From contig CM075103.1 in assembly GCA_037576195.1 (NCBI GenBank), forward strand, positions 11,160,001 to 11,224,000: DNA of 64,000 nucleotides, in the 5' to 3' direction. The notes below the pieces were generated by a model, which did not search any database, was not told the DNA's origin, and was given only the letters and a program-made list of their open reading frames with translations. Below, piece after piece: positions 44,866-56,363 of this stretch. The position numbers and the translations under genes are program-made. This DNA is from Phytoseiulus persimilis. Lineage: Eukaryota; Arthropoda; Arachnida; Mesostigmata; Phytoseiidae. Within the stretch, counting starts at the first letter, position 1. The number at the start of each line of letters is the position of its first letter.

Positions 44866-44870
44866 CTCAG
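44866..44870 (+). repeat. Gypsy target site duplication (right)
   Basis: CTCAG, matching 40,618-40,622. Confidence 0.75.
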
Positions 44871-45753
44871 ATTTCTCCTGCAAGCTGGACTAGCCAGTGC
44901 GAGCCTCACGTAGTTTCCTTCGTCTGCTTTTGTATACGAAAAATAAATATGTACTCTCCCTGCGCATTCCTCGCTCTCAGCTCAATCTTCCTCCTTAAGA
45001 GATGTTAATTCTCATCTCTCGAGCAGAAGAAAACTCGAAAAACAAGAAGTAATAAATTTGTCCACCTAATTTCGTATTTTTCCAAACTGTGGGGCGGTTC
45101 TCCTCGGGTGGGGTCGGCAGGGGGTCTGGAGGGCTCAATTGAGGGGTACCTCGTATTGAATACCGTTTCTCTGATTCGCAGCCGATCTCGCGAGCGTTCT
45201 GTAACTGGGATCGAGAGGAAGCTTTCCGTTTTTCATTTTTCGGAATCGGTTGAGAATCGTCGATTCCCTGGTAGCCTTTTTTATGGGCCATGGATTGGAC
45301 TGAGGAAAACTCCGACGAGCTCTGGAAAACACAACACTGATCTGATAATTAGAAGTTAAAATGCAAAAAGATGCGCCCCTTCAAGAGCTCTCGATCAAAA
45401 AAAAACTCCCAGATCGGATGAAATTTGACTGAAATACAGCTCAAAACACGGAGGCCACGGAAATGTTGCAGCTCAGAGAACACACCCTGTATTTCAAAAC
45501 TCGGAAATCTTCTTGAGCTTCGAGCGAACCTAGAGGCATACTTCCCAATGGAGCTGTTGTCAAAGCAAACTGCTCTCGACTGGGTTGAGAACCCATCTGC
45601 AATAACTATCCCGAACGCTGTAGCCGGCACACAGATTGATCGGTTGCCGGGACTACGAATCACGACGCAGAACCCAGCCTGGCGCACAGCAATCGGGACT
45701 CAACTTCGTTATCTATTTCAGCAGGAGAATCATCCGGAGCCGTACACGGCACA
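44871..45753. other. Intergenic between Gypsy and secreted gene
   Basis: A 206-codon plus frame (45,425-46,045) starts at TTG and runs antisense through the next gene; I treat it as a shadow. Confidence 0.4.
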
Positions 45754-45759
45754 TTTATT
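45754..45759 (-). promoter_or_regulatory. Poly(A) signal AATAAA (minus)
   Basis: About 75 bases beyond the stop of the 61-residue secreted peptide. Confidence 0.6.
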
Positions 45760-45832
45760 GCATCATAATTCGCTGTCACTGTACGTTGATCAACTTGGCT
45801 TCTCCTCTCGTTCCCGTATGCTTTTCCAGAGC

Positions 45833-46018
45833 TCAATGGCCATGAGCTCTAACGAGTCTGCCGTTTGCCGCTGCAGACGCCCTGCCACCGCCACTCGCGG
45901 AAGCGAAAGCTCTGTACCCGTTGCCTGCTCTGTGGTGGAAATCCGCGTTCGCGCCGGCTATGGCTACGAGCGCGAAAGCGAGCTGGGAGAGCAGAGAGAT
46001 GAATTTAGTGGTGTTCAT
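45833..46018 (-). CDS. Small secreted His/Gly/Ala-rich peptide, 61 aa
   Basis: ATG at 46,018, single exon. The signal peptide (about 25 residues, containing SLLSQLAFALVAIAGANA) is followed by a mature chain of about 36 residues: DFHHRAGNGYRAF, then a Ser/Ala/Gly stretch (ASASGGGRASAAANG) and RLVRAHGH. It is basic and cysteine-free. A TATA box (GATATAAGAGCGG) lies 73 bases upstream and AATAAA 75 bases downstream, giving a complete compact transcription unit. The composition recalls glycine-rich cationic or cuticle peptides; no family is claimed. Confidence 0.72.
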   Translation of the reverse strand: MNTTKFISLLSQLAFALVAIAGANADFHHRAGNGYRAFASASGGGRASAAANGRLVRAHGH

Positions 46019-46090
46019 CTCGAAACAAGCGGACCTGCCAGTTAGAGTGGAGAAAACTTTCAAATATCCATTGAATGGGCACCGCCGCTC

Positions 46091-46095
46091 TTATA
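46091..46095 (-). promoter_or_regulatory. TATA box of the 46,018 gene
   Basis: Minus-strand TATAAGAGCGGCG. The four-exon gene at 50.1 kb has TATAAGAGCGACG at nearly the same distance. Confidence 0.65.
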
Positions 46096-48429
46096 TCCGA
46101 GGCTGAGCGATGACAGCTATTGATAGAAACCTGCTCAGCTCGCTCAGGTGGCTGCTCGGCTCTCTCGAACAAATATCCCGGTCCTTCAGCGCGAAACTCC
46201 ACGAGATTTACCTCTTCGGTATCAGCCCGGACGTTTTCCTCAGTGATCGTGTGGCAGCAATCGTCTGCGCGATGTGCTGTATGTGAGGTTTTGTCTAGAC
46301 AGGCACCGGCTTCCAAATGTGGTTTCGACCTGAATCCCGTATAGTTTCCATGCGGTCAACCTTCTCCCAGAAACCCCGAGCCGGACTATCACGATCTGCT
46401 GCTCATCAGAAAGTTCACGATGCTCAATCTGGATGGCACCTGTGGACTGCCCAGGAATTTCCGCTTCGGATCAAAAGGACAACTCGTCAATTGCATAGAG
46501 CTGCCGCTCGGGCTGGGTGTAAAACCAATTGTTTGGATTGCCGAGGTTGACTGGATTCTCTGAAGCTCATTTCGATGTTGTTGCCCTCGTGGCTTCACTG
46601 TAGAATTTTTCCCTGTTGACTTGGAGAAGAGTACGACTGTTTCGGCCGACCATCGATCGGCTTGAAAACCATGGGCCGCAGAATGACGCCGAAGGTCTCC
46701 GGTGCTCTTCCTCCAGTGTGGAATGGGGGAGTTCAACCGGGTTGGAACTGACAATGATGGAGAAGTGATTGAGTTCGGGAACGCTGCAGGGCTCGTTTCA
46801 TTCCCTCGATTCCGATCAAGCAAGTTTGTTCCATCTACGATTCCTCGCTATCTTAGCCTCGACGAGCTCCTGCCCGGCACTTCTCAAATAACGGGAATCG
46901 GTACAGTGTCCATCAGAACCAATCAGAGTTCGATGGCCTCACAGTGACTCGGCTCTGAGTGGCTTCGATACATTCGCTCAGTTGAGCTCGCCTCTTTCAA
47001 CCGCTGCGCCGATGAACTCGACATTGCCTTCGGTAGGAGGGAGGGGGGGGGGGGTGTAAGATGACTTTCGAAACTCAAGAGAGCTGTGGTGGCAGACGTT
47101 GATGGACACTTTATTCACCCAATGTTTGCAATGGGTCTTCCCCGAAGCCGTCGCCAGGTGTGAGAGCCTGCCTGAGAGGAAGTCAAACGCGGACTCCTGA
47201 CTGTGAACGATAGGCTCGACGTGCACGGCGAGCAAATCCGCAGCTGAGAGAAGGATGTGTGAAAGTACGCGCCCTGGCTATGAAGACCGGATGCTTCCTT
47301 CCTCTGGAGAGCCTCTTCGCACGCTTCTCTTCGATGTCCCAAATTACGGGCGCTCATCCTCAATCTATAATTGTTTGATACAGCCATGATAAGGGGCCCC
47401 TCGCCTGGGATTCTAGCCAGCTTTCCGTGACCCGGGGACCGACTGAGAATTCTGCATGAGCTGGTCCGAACTCCCGGAGGGTCTTTTTGAAACATCACCC
47501 GTCAGTCATAGCTCGATCTTTGAGTATTTTTTAATCGCTAAATCTCCCTGTCAGTCGAGTTCCCATGTGCTCCAGTCGATACGATAACTCCTCGCCCCAG
47601 AATAGACGACTCCCGCTGCTGTAGAGTTGTTGTATGTTGTGACTTCAAGACGTGAGGTCTCCGACTTCGGAGCCGAATCTTTTTATCGACTCATCGCCGC
47701 TATTCAGGTTGCCTGGGGAGCTGAAACATTATTCCCTCGCTCTGCAGTTCTGGAGCAGGAAAGTTCTTCATAGCGGAATCTCATTTTTCTGCTCGTCTCG
47801 CGAGTGTCATCGATAGTGATCGTGAACTGTTCAAGGACCGAGACCTGATGAGAGAATCGTGATGGAGCCATCTAGATCGAATAACGTCGCAGGGCCCGTT
47901 GACGTGGAAGCCACGTGAATCATCAGCAAGATTCGGGGGCTGGTCCCTTTGAGTCGTTGGTAGCGTTAGGGAGATACCCGAGGCGCAGTCTGTGTTCATT
48001 AGACCCTTTGGAGGCTAGACCTAAAATTATATGAAATCAGTATTTTTCTCTAACAATATTGCCGGAAGAAGCTCCGGAAGGATAATACTTCCTATCGGTT
48101 CCAAATGCTTGGCTGACCAAGATCTAAGAACAGTGGACGGTCATTCTGCGCTACCATGAATCGGGGTGATCTCAATCAAAAAAATTGAGTTGGGATTTCG
48201 AATTTCAGTGTGGATCACGATCCCGTCTCACAGAGTACGCCAGGGTTCTAATATAGGAAAGTGAAAAATACAATAATAGGCTCTCATTTCCGATTTTCGG
48301 AGCAAATTGAGCTGCTGTATAAAGGCGCGTTTCGCGGGGAGGCTGAACGACGTTGGAACAGCAAATTCAGTGTCCACAAAGCACAGCCGAATTGGGATTG
48401 GGTTCCGCATTCGGAGAGACCTGAACACC
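46096..48429. other. Intergenic
   Basis: No supported gene. A 144-codon minus frame (46,389-46,823) is unassigned, and a G-run lies near 47,041-47,056. Confidence 0.35.
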
Positions 48430-48431
48430 AA

Positions 48432-48575
48432 TCATATGCTGATGGTGCTCTCCGAATCTCTCTCAATCAATGAGGTTGTACCCCAGGCTCAGTTCCTTCT
48501 TCAGCTCTCTTCCTGATTCACATGAATGATCTACATGTCTCCACGTCGAACCCCATCCACAGCAAATGCTTCACT
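48432..48575 (+). mobile_element. Fragment of non-LTR reverse transcriptase
   Basis: The segment corresponds to about 60,240-60,400 of the relic at the right end. Across a frameshift it reads VVPQ, GSVPSSALFLIHMNDL and HVSTSNPIHS, against GVSQGSVLSPTLF and LVSTSNPIQS there. It is about 145 bases long and an isolated piece of the same family. Confidence 0.6.
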
Positions 48576-48600
48576 TGAGACATATATCCTTCAGAAGCAC

Positions 48601-49661
48601 CTGAAAACGGCTATGCCACCCGCGGGACGATTCATTTGGCGAGAAAAGCTTCAGATTTTATTTTGCAATTTGAAGGTCCAGGGCGAAAGGCAAAAGTTCG
48701 ATCACATGATATGCTTTGGAAGCTCGAGGACCCAGCTTCCAGATGAGTCATACGGCATTTCGATCGTGTGGTTTGATACGGGAGATAGAGAATGTTCGAA
48801 AATCAGGTCGACGAGAAGATCCACGAGAATGTAGCCCGGTTCGAGGCCGACATTTTGGCGCTGTTCCGGCCGAGCGATTCTCCTATACCAGCGAAATCAC
48901 TATCACCCAAAATCAGACTTTCCGAGACCGATATCTGCGCTTTGTCGCGGCCAAACTGCTCAACTTTCACTCGAAACCTGTGATTTTGCGATGAGCTTTT
49001 CGGTCGTGGTGAGAAAACAGGGGGTTCTTAGTTCCGCCGGAACCGTTGACTCGCCATGCTTTGACAATTTCAGTCAAATTGCTTGTGTGAGGACGCCTTC
49101 TTTCGAATGCCGCGCTTCAATGTACCTCCAAGCAGACTGAATTCCACGCATTTTGTTCATCTCATAATTTGCATGAGCTCCCTGGGAGCGGAGAAACAAG
49201 CGATCGAAATGGTGGGTAATTAGGGGCTCAGAACATTTGCTTCTACCCAATACTCATTCCTCCATCAGCCGTGGAGACAGATGAAGGTGGTGAAATGATC
49301 AATGAGGGCGGAATAGGAACCACTATACAGCTGCCAACCGAGCGGCGAACACTTCCTTTCGTTCCCATTGGGGAATCGGTGGCCCGGACGCGAGGACAGA
49401 GAGGAAGGAGCGCGGGGATACCGTTGTTGTCGTCGTCGCCGCCGCCGTTTTCGTGCTTCCACCCTCTTCCTCAGTACCCTGCTGCCTGAACAAAGACTCA
49501 GAAGTGGATGTATCCAACTCGAAAGCTTCGATTGGCCTCTCGGAGCTCCGTTTTCTCTCGACTCTTCTCGGAGTTTTCCTCAACTGACTTCACGACAACT
49601 GACGGAGTGCCTGAACTGGCTTCGCTCATGGATGAATGCTCGCCAGATTGTTAGAGTAATG
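48601..49661. other. Intergenic
   Basis: No supported gene. Trinucleotide-rich stretch (GTTGTCGTCGTCGCCGCCGCCG-like) at about 49,423-49,448. Confidence 0.4.
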
Positions 49662-49667
49662 TTTATT
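49662..49667 (-). promoter_or_regulatory. Poly(A) signal of the four-exon gene
   Basis: AATAAA on minus, starting four bases after the stop codon. Confidence 0.65.
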
Positions 49668-49670
49668 TGG

Positions 49671-50098
49671 TCAAACAGGAACGCTCGAGCAGCTCAGGCT
49701 GCATTCACGCGAGGTGATGATTTGGGTTGAGCTCATCCGATGACAGGCATCATTTCGAAGCCCGCACTCACAAGACTGAGGATTCTCTCCACTGTGGGAT
49801 ATTGACGCGCTCTGAGTATCTCTCATCGACCCGATTCATTCGCCATGAGAATAATATCAACACTGCGTTCAAACTTACTCATCATTTGAATCATCTCGAG
49901 CATCATCGGGACAAACTCTGCGTGGAGATGGCGTTTTTTCAAAAGTCTGATCGAAGTCACGGGACTCGGGAGTTTGGAAATTATAAGCAATAGGCATTAT
50001 AACTCACTCAGGCTGGGCTCGTCGGAGCGATCCCTTTGTGCTGAGACCAGAGTCTCTGCGACGAGGAGAACTAGAGCGTAGATAGCGAGGTTCCTCAT
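49671..50098 (-). CDS. Four-micro-exon secreted peptide, 65 aa
   Basis: Exons 50,008-50,098, 49,879-49,917, 49,772-49,811 and 49,671-49,698 (91, 39, 40 and 28 bases) join in frame. Donors are GTGAGT, GTAAGT and GTGAGT, acceptors ACGCAG, ACTCAG and ATGCAG, and introns 90, 67 and 73 bases. Exon 1 is a signal peptide (MRNLAIYALVLLVAETLVSA) cleaved before Gln, plus QRDRSDEPS. Exon 2 adds a Met-rich helix (FVPMMLEMIQMM), exon 3 RVNIPQWRESSV and exon 4 LSCSSVPV with one Cys. A TATAAGAGCG box lies about 60 bases upstream and AATAAA overlaps the end. Every boundary is consensus, which makes chance unlikely, but the model is hand-built. Function is unknown. Confidence 0.65.
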
Positions 50099-50156
50099 GG
50101 TGATCGTATCCTCAGATTGATGCGAGCTCTGGCTCAACCGGGCCACATCGTCGCTC

Positions 50157-50161
50157 TTATA
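50157..50161 (-). promoter_or_regulatory. TATA box of the four-exon gene
   Basis: Minus-strand TATAAGAGCGACG, 59 bases before the ATG. Confidence 0.65.
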
Positions 50162-50559
50162 GTGAGAGAAAAGTGTTGGACTATGAGCGAATAATGGGAG
50201 CTCGACGAGGGTCGCAGCTGCATCACACTGTGAACCGAACGAGTTAGAATTGGTCGGTCATTATTTCCAAAAATTGGCTAGAAAGCTTGAGGAGGTGGAC
50301 CGCGAGGTCATTCCCATCATTTGACCCCCGATGGAGGGAACTGTTCGCCATGAAGAGCGGCAAACAGGAATGATGAGCAAACGATCCGATTTCCCCGGTG
50401 AAATGACACCTGGACGTGACGCTTCCCTCCAGTCCCCTATTCATTACGAGCCTTCTTACGAGAGAATTGACCCTCAAGGGATTTGAGAAGCTCTTGTGCG
50501 TGACTTCGTAGCGTCGAATAGGAGGGAAATATGCCAGAACTCTGGTTAGGAATGTCGAG

Positions 50560-51135
50560 TGTACAATATTCCATTTCCGTTCCAGATTTCATCATGTATC
50601 TCAGAGTCCAGTCCTCCGAACTTTGGAGATCGCGAATTCGTGTACGCTTCTTTCATCTCCATGCTACTACGAATCTCGCTCTCTACAGAGAGTATCGTGA
50701 GTTTTGATGAACGCAACTGGCTCATAGTTGAGCGAAGATGAGCTTGAACTTCGAAAAACTCCTCGCACTTACAACAGACCTATTCGCCACCGTCGAGAAA
50801 ATTCGCAAGCAAACGACCATGTTTGCTACATAATTAGCGAGCCTGTAGTTCTTCATGAACTGCAGGAGCCCAAGCGGACTCCTTTCGACAATAGCATCCC
50901 TTACCTAAGTTGAGCAACTTCCATGAAATTCCCGAAGCCGTTTTCGCTCAACTCTGAACCTCTCCTCGTTGAAGTCGAGGAGGTCGGATTCCATCTTCTG
51001 TACTAACAACTGTGCCAGCTCCTCTACAGATTCACTCTCCGCTTCAATGAAATGAACGAAAGATCCGGCAACGCCGATACGGGATGCATCGATTTTCGTA
51101 CGCAGAATCTGACTCATCTCATCGTCGTGCGAGAC
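50560..51135 (-). pseudogene. hAT (ZMYM1-like) transposase C-terminal relic 1
   Basis: The upstream minus frame (MSQILRTKIDASRIGVAG, then a Glu-rich helix and SDLLDFNEERF) leads into LLQFMKNYRLANYVANMVVC, LRIFSTVANRSVVSARSFSK and, after a stop, TMSQLRSSKLTILSVESEI. The order (Tyr-Arg-Leu-Ala-Asn helix, LRI-TVA, SARSFSK, then a MSQxRxxxLxxLSVE helix) is the hAT C-terminal dimerisation region of the ZMYM1-like type. A homologous copy lies at 61,850-62,303 in the same orientation. Stops and frameshifts show both are dead. Confidence 0.6.
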
Positions 51136-52533
51136 GTCTGGCGTGCTGTCGCTTCAAGCTTTTTTCCCGAATCTGGTTTCTCAGGAGAGTGATCATTCCA
51201 TTTTGAATCGTTGGATACGTTCAGAGGATTTTTCTTAGCTCCCAAAGAGTCACCTCCGCAAGGATGGGATGTCAGCGTTCTCGAATAACCTAAGTATCGA
51301 AGCTCTGTACTGACAATTGATCATTCACTTTTGATAAATCCAGGGGCATTCCCGGATCATGTTGGTCGGGAAGTTCTTAGGGAAGGAACTTCCGGATATC
51401 GTATCTCAACCGAGAACTTTCTCTGCCATCGGGAAGCTTGGAACGAGACGCAAATTTTGTTCTTTCATTCGACTCGACCAGTCGGAGCATCTGCCTATCT
51501 CATGGGTTTTTCACTAACAAGGGAAATTTCAGAAGTGCCGCTCCGCTTTCGGGCCGAACGCATGCGGATCGGAGAGAGGCTCGCGGAGCATGAAGTGAGC
51601 CACCGAATTATTATCGGCAAATGGGCAGGAAAGGTATGTTCAAATTAAGCGTTTTGGGACCGAAAATATGTGCGAAAGGGCTGAAAAGACGCAAAACCCG
51701 GAAAGAATGCAAGAAGTGTCTTGTTAGGATCCTGAGATCTGATGAGAATTATTTATTCCACCGCAGGACACTCTCTCTATCCCACGTATGATAGTTCACA
51801 TAGGAGCATACGATTTGCTGCAATATATGCAGCGGATAAACGGCAATGCCTTGCAATCTGGCGTTGTACAACCGCCTCTGAACCTGAGCAACATTTCATC
51901 CAGATTTCGAAATTCGATGTTCGGGTCTCCGAAATTCGCCATCCTCCACCTACAAAGCCACATCGGTCTGACTGGCGGATGCTGAGATTGATTATAAATC
52001 AAGCTCTGCATACTCAGCATTTCCCGTCTCTGGTCACAACAAATTTGTAAGAAGAGATAGTATTCCGTAACTCTCTTCGCGGAAGCTTTTTCTCGGCGGA
52101 AACAATATCGTTCCAATGGCTGCACACTACTGGTGGAACCCTTGGAGAAGACTTTCACCGCTACGTTCTTGTTCGGGATCTGATAGAGCTCCTGATCTCA
52201 GGATTCTAACACCACATTCCTCGCATTGTTTTCGTTTTTTCGCGTCTGTTCAGCCATTCCCCCATGTTTTCGGTCCCAAGAACGGTTCAGGTTTGAACAC
52301 ACCTAATCTGCCTGTTTGCCGATGAATCGGCTCTATGTCATGCTTCGCGGGTCTCTTTCCGAACCGCATCCGTTCGGCCCGAGAGCGGATAGGCACTCCT
52401 GGAACTTCCCTTGTGATTTTTTCAATTTTTTTCCGAGGTGTTTAGGCCAGTTGCTGGTCGTGGAATTCATTTACAGACAACTGGGAAGAGGTCCGAGGTA
52501 CTGTGAGCCTCGTCCCGCCTGAGCAGGAAATAC
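51136..52533. other. Intergenic
   Basis: No supported gene; several antisense-overlapping frames of about 100-120 codons with no domain. Confidence 0.35.
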
Positions 52534-53100
52534 TCACCAACCCTCCGAGAGAACTCGGATTACAATCTTCGGTCGGTAATCAACCAAGCAGGTAAAGTCG
52601 CGGGGAGGCAACGCCTGGAGGAGTAGAGAGACGGAGGCCGACCGCGAGGGGGCTGGGGCAGCAATGTGAGGGGCTAAGGGAGCATCCTTGATTTTGATAA
52701 CTTCTGTGACGGGGTTGGCCGCCTGCGACCAGCTCTTCCGATCCTCGACCATGTGGGAGACGATGGCCGAGCAAGTGAGGGGGGCCGAAAGGGCAGAGAC
52801 CTGGACGGAAGATCGGCGGTACTGAGACGTCGCGAGGAAAACTTCGAAGGAGCGACGAGCGTCATCTTCCTCGCCCAATTGGCACAGAACGCACGTCGGA
52901 GACTCTGGACGCTGTATTCGTTGGAGATGCTCCGTGAGGGATCCGTGATTTGTGAGGAGCTTGGCGAGTGGATAGGTCGAGTTGCCGCATTTCGCTTCAA
53001 TCCAGACTGTAATGTCCGGAATGAGCGTGGCGATCCAGTGCCCGGGCATCCCTGGCATGATGGCCGACCATCGTATTATTCCCTCATCTCCCATACGCAT
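52534..53100 (-). mobile_element. 3' end of an R1/LOA-like non-LTR element
   Basis: An open minus frame of 188 codons reads WIATLIPDITVWIEAKCGN, then YPLAKLLTNHGSLTEHLQRI, PTCVLCQLGEEDDARRSFEV and a variable tail. The LLTxHGxxxxxLxRI segment followed by a CxxC and an acidic DA(E)H-like box is the hallmark C-terminus of R1, LOA and I-type ORF2 proteins. The copy is 5'-truncated, as usual for non-LTR insertions. The 3' boundary is near 52,534, where the frame ends. Confidence 0.7.
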
Positions 53101-53526
53101 GCATTGGTTGGCTCGGATGAACGAGCAAAATTTGCGTCCCGTTCTGACTTTTGCGATTTAAATAATTTTCGCGATGCGCCGAACTGGAGCAGAACGAAGA
53201 ACTGAACGGTCAAAGATTTTGTCCCAGTGCCATATGCTGAATGGAGTTTCGACGATGACAGCGTCTGTAACGGACGAATGACCCATACGATCAGAAAGAG
53301 AGGACGTCCAACGGCTAAATTGAACCTGTGCATCCCCCGAGAATACTTCTGCTCACGATCTGGATTCCAGCTGGTGTACAGGCATCTGGGAGTGCACAGT
53401 CTCTATTTGCCGCCCATGAGTCTCATTGTAGAAGCACTTTCTTGCGATTCTGGAACATGCGCGGCCACATGAGGAGAGATATGAAACCTTCAGCATCACT
53501 TCGCTTTTTTTCCGATCAACCGGAGC

Positions 53527-53580
53527 TTCTCGATTAAGAAGCCAGGAGCGAAAGTACCGCCCCTAGTGCCACCTGGTTCA
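53527..53580. repeat. hAT-like terminal repeat, copy 1
   Basis: GAAGCCAGGAGCGAAAGTAC and the following CGCCCCTAGTGCCACC align to 63,275-63,327 (GAAAAAGCCAGAAGCGAAAA, TGCCGCCCCTGGTGCCGCC). The complement starts with a (C/T)AGGGGCGG word typical of hAT ends. Confidence 0.45.
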
Positions 53581-56143
53581 GGCCGCACCCTCGTCCCCTG
53601 CCTACGCTACTCTCAGAAACTTTGCCGATCTCTCGACAGGGAGGCAAAAAAACGAGTCACTAAGTATTCCACAGAAGAAGATGAGGGAATTCCCTGTCTG
53701 ATACGACAATGCATTATACCTGGTTGTTTCGAGATTTCCGAATTCGAGCAGGGCTCTCACTTTCCGAGTCTCCCTTCTGCTGTCGCCAAAATGTTCGAAG
53801 CAGGCAGGAGGTGATCTGATGCCAGGGAAGCGCCACCCGCGATGCAAATCCCAGACTGTTAATTGGCGTGGCAGGGAGTCAAATCAAATGCGTAACTTCT
53901 CGGGTCCTCAGAAAATAAAGCAGAGAGCCATACGCTGAAAATTCGACCCAAAGGTCCGAATTTGACCGATGGTCCCTACTCCTTTTTTTCTTCGGTTCCG
54001 GGGAGAGCTCTTGGAAGTCCGACCGGGAGCTCTATCGCTCGAGTACTCTGTCGCTGCTAGTTTCATAAATCGGGAAGCTTCGCTTCCATCGTAGTTCCAT
54101 CGGCTAACGTCGTCAGTGATGAGCTCTGAGTCTTGCTTCTATCGTTCGAGCGGGCCAATTATTGTAGCCTGTGACGACGTGAGCTGTGATTCTACGTGGA
54201 CTCCATCGACCGGAAATAGATGCTGCTTGTCTTCTCCCAGTTCACTGATGCGCTCCGTATTTGACCTGATGTAACCTTATGTTGAATCTCTGATTTCACG
54301 TCCATTGATTACGGGATTCGTAGTTGTGGCCTGCGAGTTCTGGCATCATTCATCACAGACCCAAGAACATTACGACGACTCGAGGATGCCGCGATTGCCT
54401 CGTGAAAATCCCAGACCCGCGTGACATGCCTTCGATGTTATTGGGACGAGTCGGAAGCTCTCGGGTAGGTTGGTGCGTGCTCAGATGAATGGAGCTGTGT
54501 GCCATATTATCTGATAGAATGCTGTCGTGGCTTCTCGCGTTCTCGCTCGAAAATTGCTGCTCCACAAACAGAGCTAATAGCGCCATTTGTTTCGCCTGCT
54601 GTGACAATTCCTAGTCAGCCACCCGCTCCTTTGTTTGGCTTCAGACATGAGTCGCTGGAGCCCGAAATCCGGGAAATTGATGTCGACAAGGCCGACTGTC
54701 CTTGTCTCTCGCACGAGACGGAGTTCACAGGAGAGCAATGTCTGAGTCCACTGACCGATGGATGTGAATAGGAACTGTTTCCTGAAATATTGTACGAGTA
54801 GGAATTCGAACCTCGACCTGTTCCTGATCGAGCTTTCGACTCTCCAGAAGTTGGCGGTGCGTTACGCCTCTCAACTATCGATCGTAAATGAGCCCTCCAG
54901 ACCCCCTGCTGACCTCTCCCGTGGAGGACCGCCCGTAACTCCTCAGGAAAGCCGCAAAAGAGATGAAGTTCTGTGAATCTCTTTGACTGGTATGAAAACC
55001 AACTCCATGTCAGGCACAAGAAAGTACCCCGGAGGGCGGTGGGGGGCACGAATTCGGACTTGCATCTCTATCTCTTGGGGGGGGGGGAGGGTTGCAAAGC
55101 TGAGGACAGACGGATTCGGAGTTCTGTATATCACCATCACTGGAGCAGAAATTCAATCCGAATCATGAACAAAATCGGAGATCCAAATTGATCCATCGAA
55201 GAAACTCGGTAATGAGAGAAATGACTGTAAAATGTTGGTCCGTGCCGAAGAGCATGCGCGTACGGCGATTCCCGTGTGACTCCCCAGCTTCATCATCCAA
55301 TACGGTGATGAGAGCGTGTTTCCGGACCTGTGCGTTGCCACGCAAATTCTTCTTACAATCGCACTGTGGCCAAACAGGTGGACCAGAGTCATCTCTGAAG
55401 TTCGGTATTCTGAGAATCTGATCATAGACTGAAGGTTATGACAAGCCGAGAGGCACCTCTATCCCAAATCCGGGATCGGTTTTCCGCCTCTCTTGCGTAC
55501 CGCGAAACGAGCAAAATCGGCACCCGTTTTTTTCGTCGGCACCCCTAGCACCCACTTTTTTCATTGTTGGCCTGCTTAGCGGAAATAAAGATAGAAAACG
55601 ACGGTGTTTCGATGGTGTTCCGATTTGATCATTCTCTCGAAATCTGAGATAAGACACCGAGTCACTCAGCCGGCCGGTTGATGAGCTCTGGCATTTGTAT
55701 GAGCCCTGAGGAGGAAAATCAGCGGAATTTCACCGGAAATCGCTTATCTTGACGGACAGTGAAAACATATTTGCTGTCATTTGCAGGGCACGGTGTTAGT
55801 CAAAAGATGGTCGCTAGCGGATCCATCCGCCTCGTTCACGTGCCATCCGGTCCGCTAGGTTGTTATGTCAATGAACCACTCGACAGTGACAGGGTAAGGT
55901 CTTCGTGGGCCCGGTAGTAAGGCCTTCCTGTAGGTCTGATCTTACTTTTCGAGGTCCATGGAGGTGATTCCAGAGTCGATCTGACTATCCTTATCGAATC
56001 CAAGGAGATGATTCGGGGGTCGGTCAGACCCTACTTTCCGTACTCGAACGCATGAAAGAATGGCGTTACCCCCGAATAACCGGGCTGGAGAATCCGAGTT
56101 GAATAAATGGGATCGTCTGTAGGAACTCGCCTCAACTTTCAGC
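53581..56143. other. Intergenic
   Basis: No supported gene; a G-run near 55,077-55,087 and many short frames. Confidence 0.35.
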
Positions 56144-56363
56144 TCACATGCGGTTTTCGACTTCCTGGGAGGACGACAGGAGAGATGATGACACTCGTCA
56201 CCGAAACTCACCAGCTCCCCTGAACTGTTCCATATCTGTCTGAAATGCTCAACGAGGACAACACAATCAACCTCAAGTTCCTGAGAGATGACAGTGATAT
56301 TCTGAAGGCGAAAGTCCAGTCTCGCCACAGGAGGTGTACGAGTGAGAGGTGCGTCATCGAATA
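56144..56363 (-). CDS. Candidate last two exons of an unknown gene
   Basis: Exon 56,212-56,363 encodes FDDAPLTRTPPVARLDF and LQNITVISQELEVDCVVLVE, then FRQIWNSSGEL, ending phase 0 at CTG|GTGAGT. A 47-base intron with a strong pyrimidine tract (CTCTCCTGTCGTCCTCCCAG) leads to a 21-base exon, EVENRM and TGA. The alternating hydrophobic pattern suggests a beta-strand-rich domain. The upstream boundary at 56,363 follows only a weak acceptor (CGGCGAG) and no start was found. No family is recognised. Confidence 0.33.

Noticed and set aside
45425-46045. 206-codon plus-strand ORF
   Set aside because: It starts at TTG and overlaps, in antisense, a small secreted gene that has its own TATA box and poly(A) signal. 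No domain is visible.
54790-54900. tRNA-like sequence on the minus strand (GGTTCGAATTCC with TAGTTGAGAGG upstream)
   Set aside because: A and B boxes are loosely present, but the T stem does not pair and no acceptor stem forms. It may be a SINE relic.
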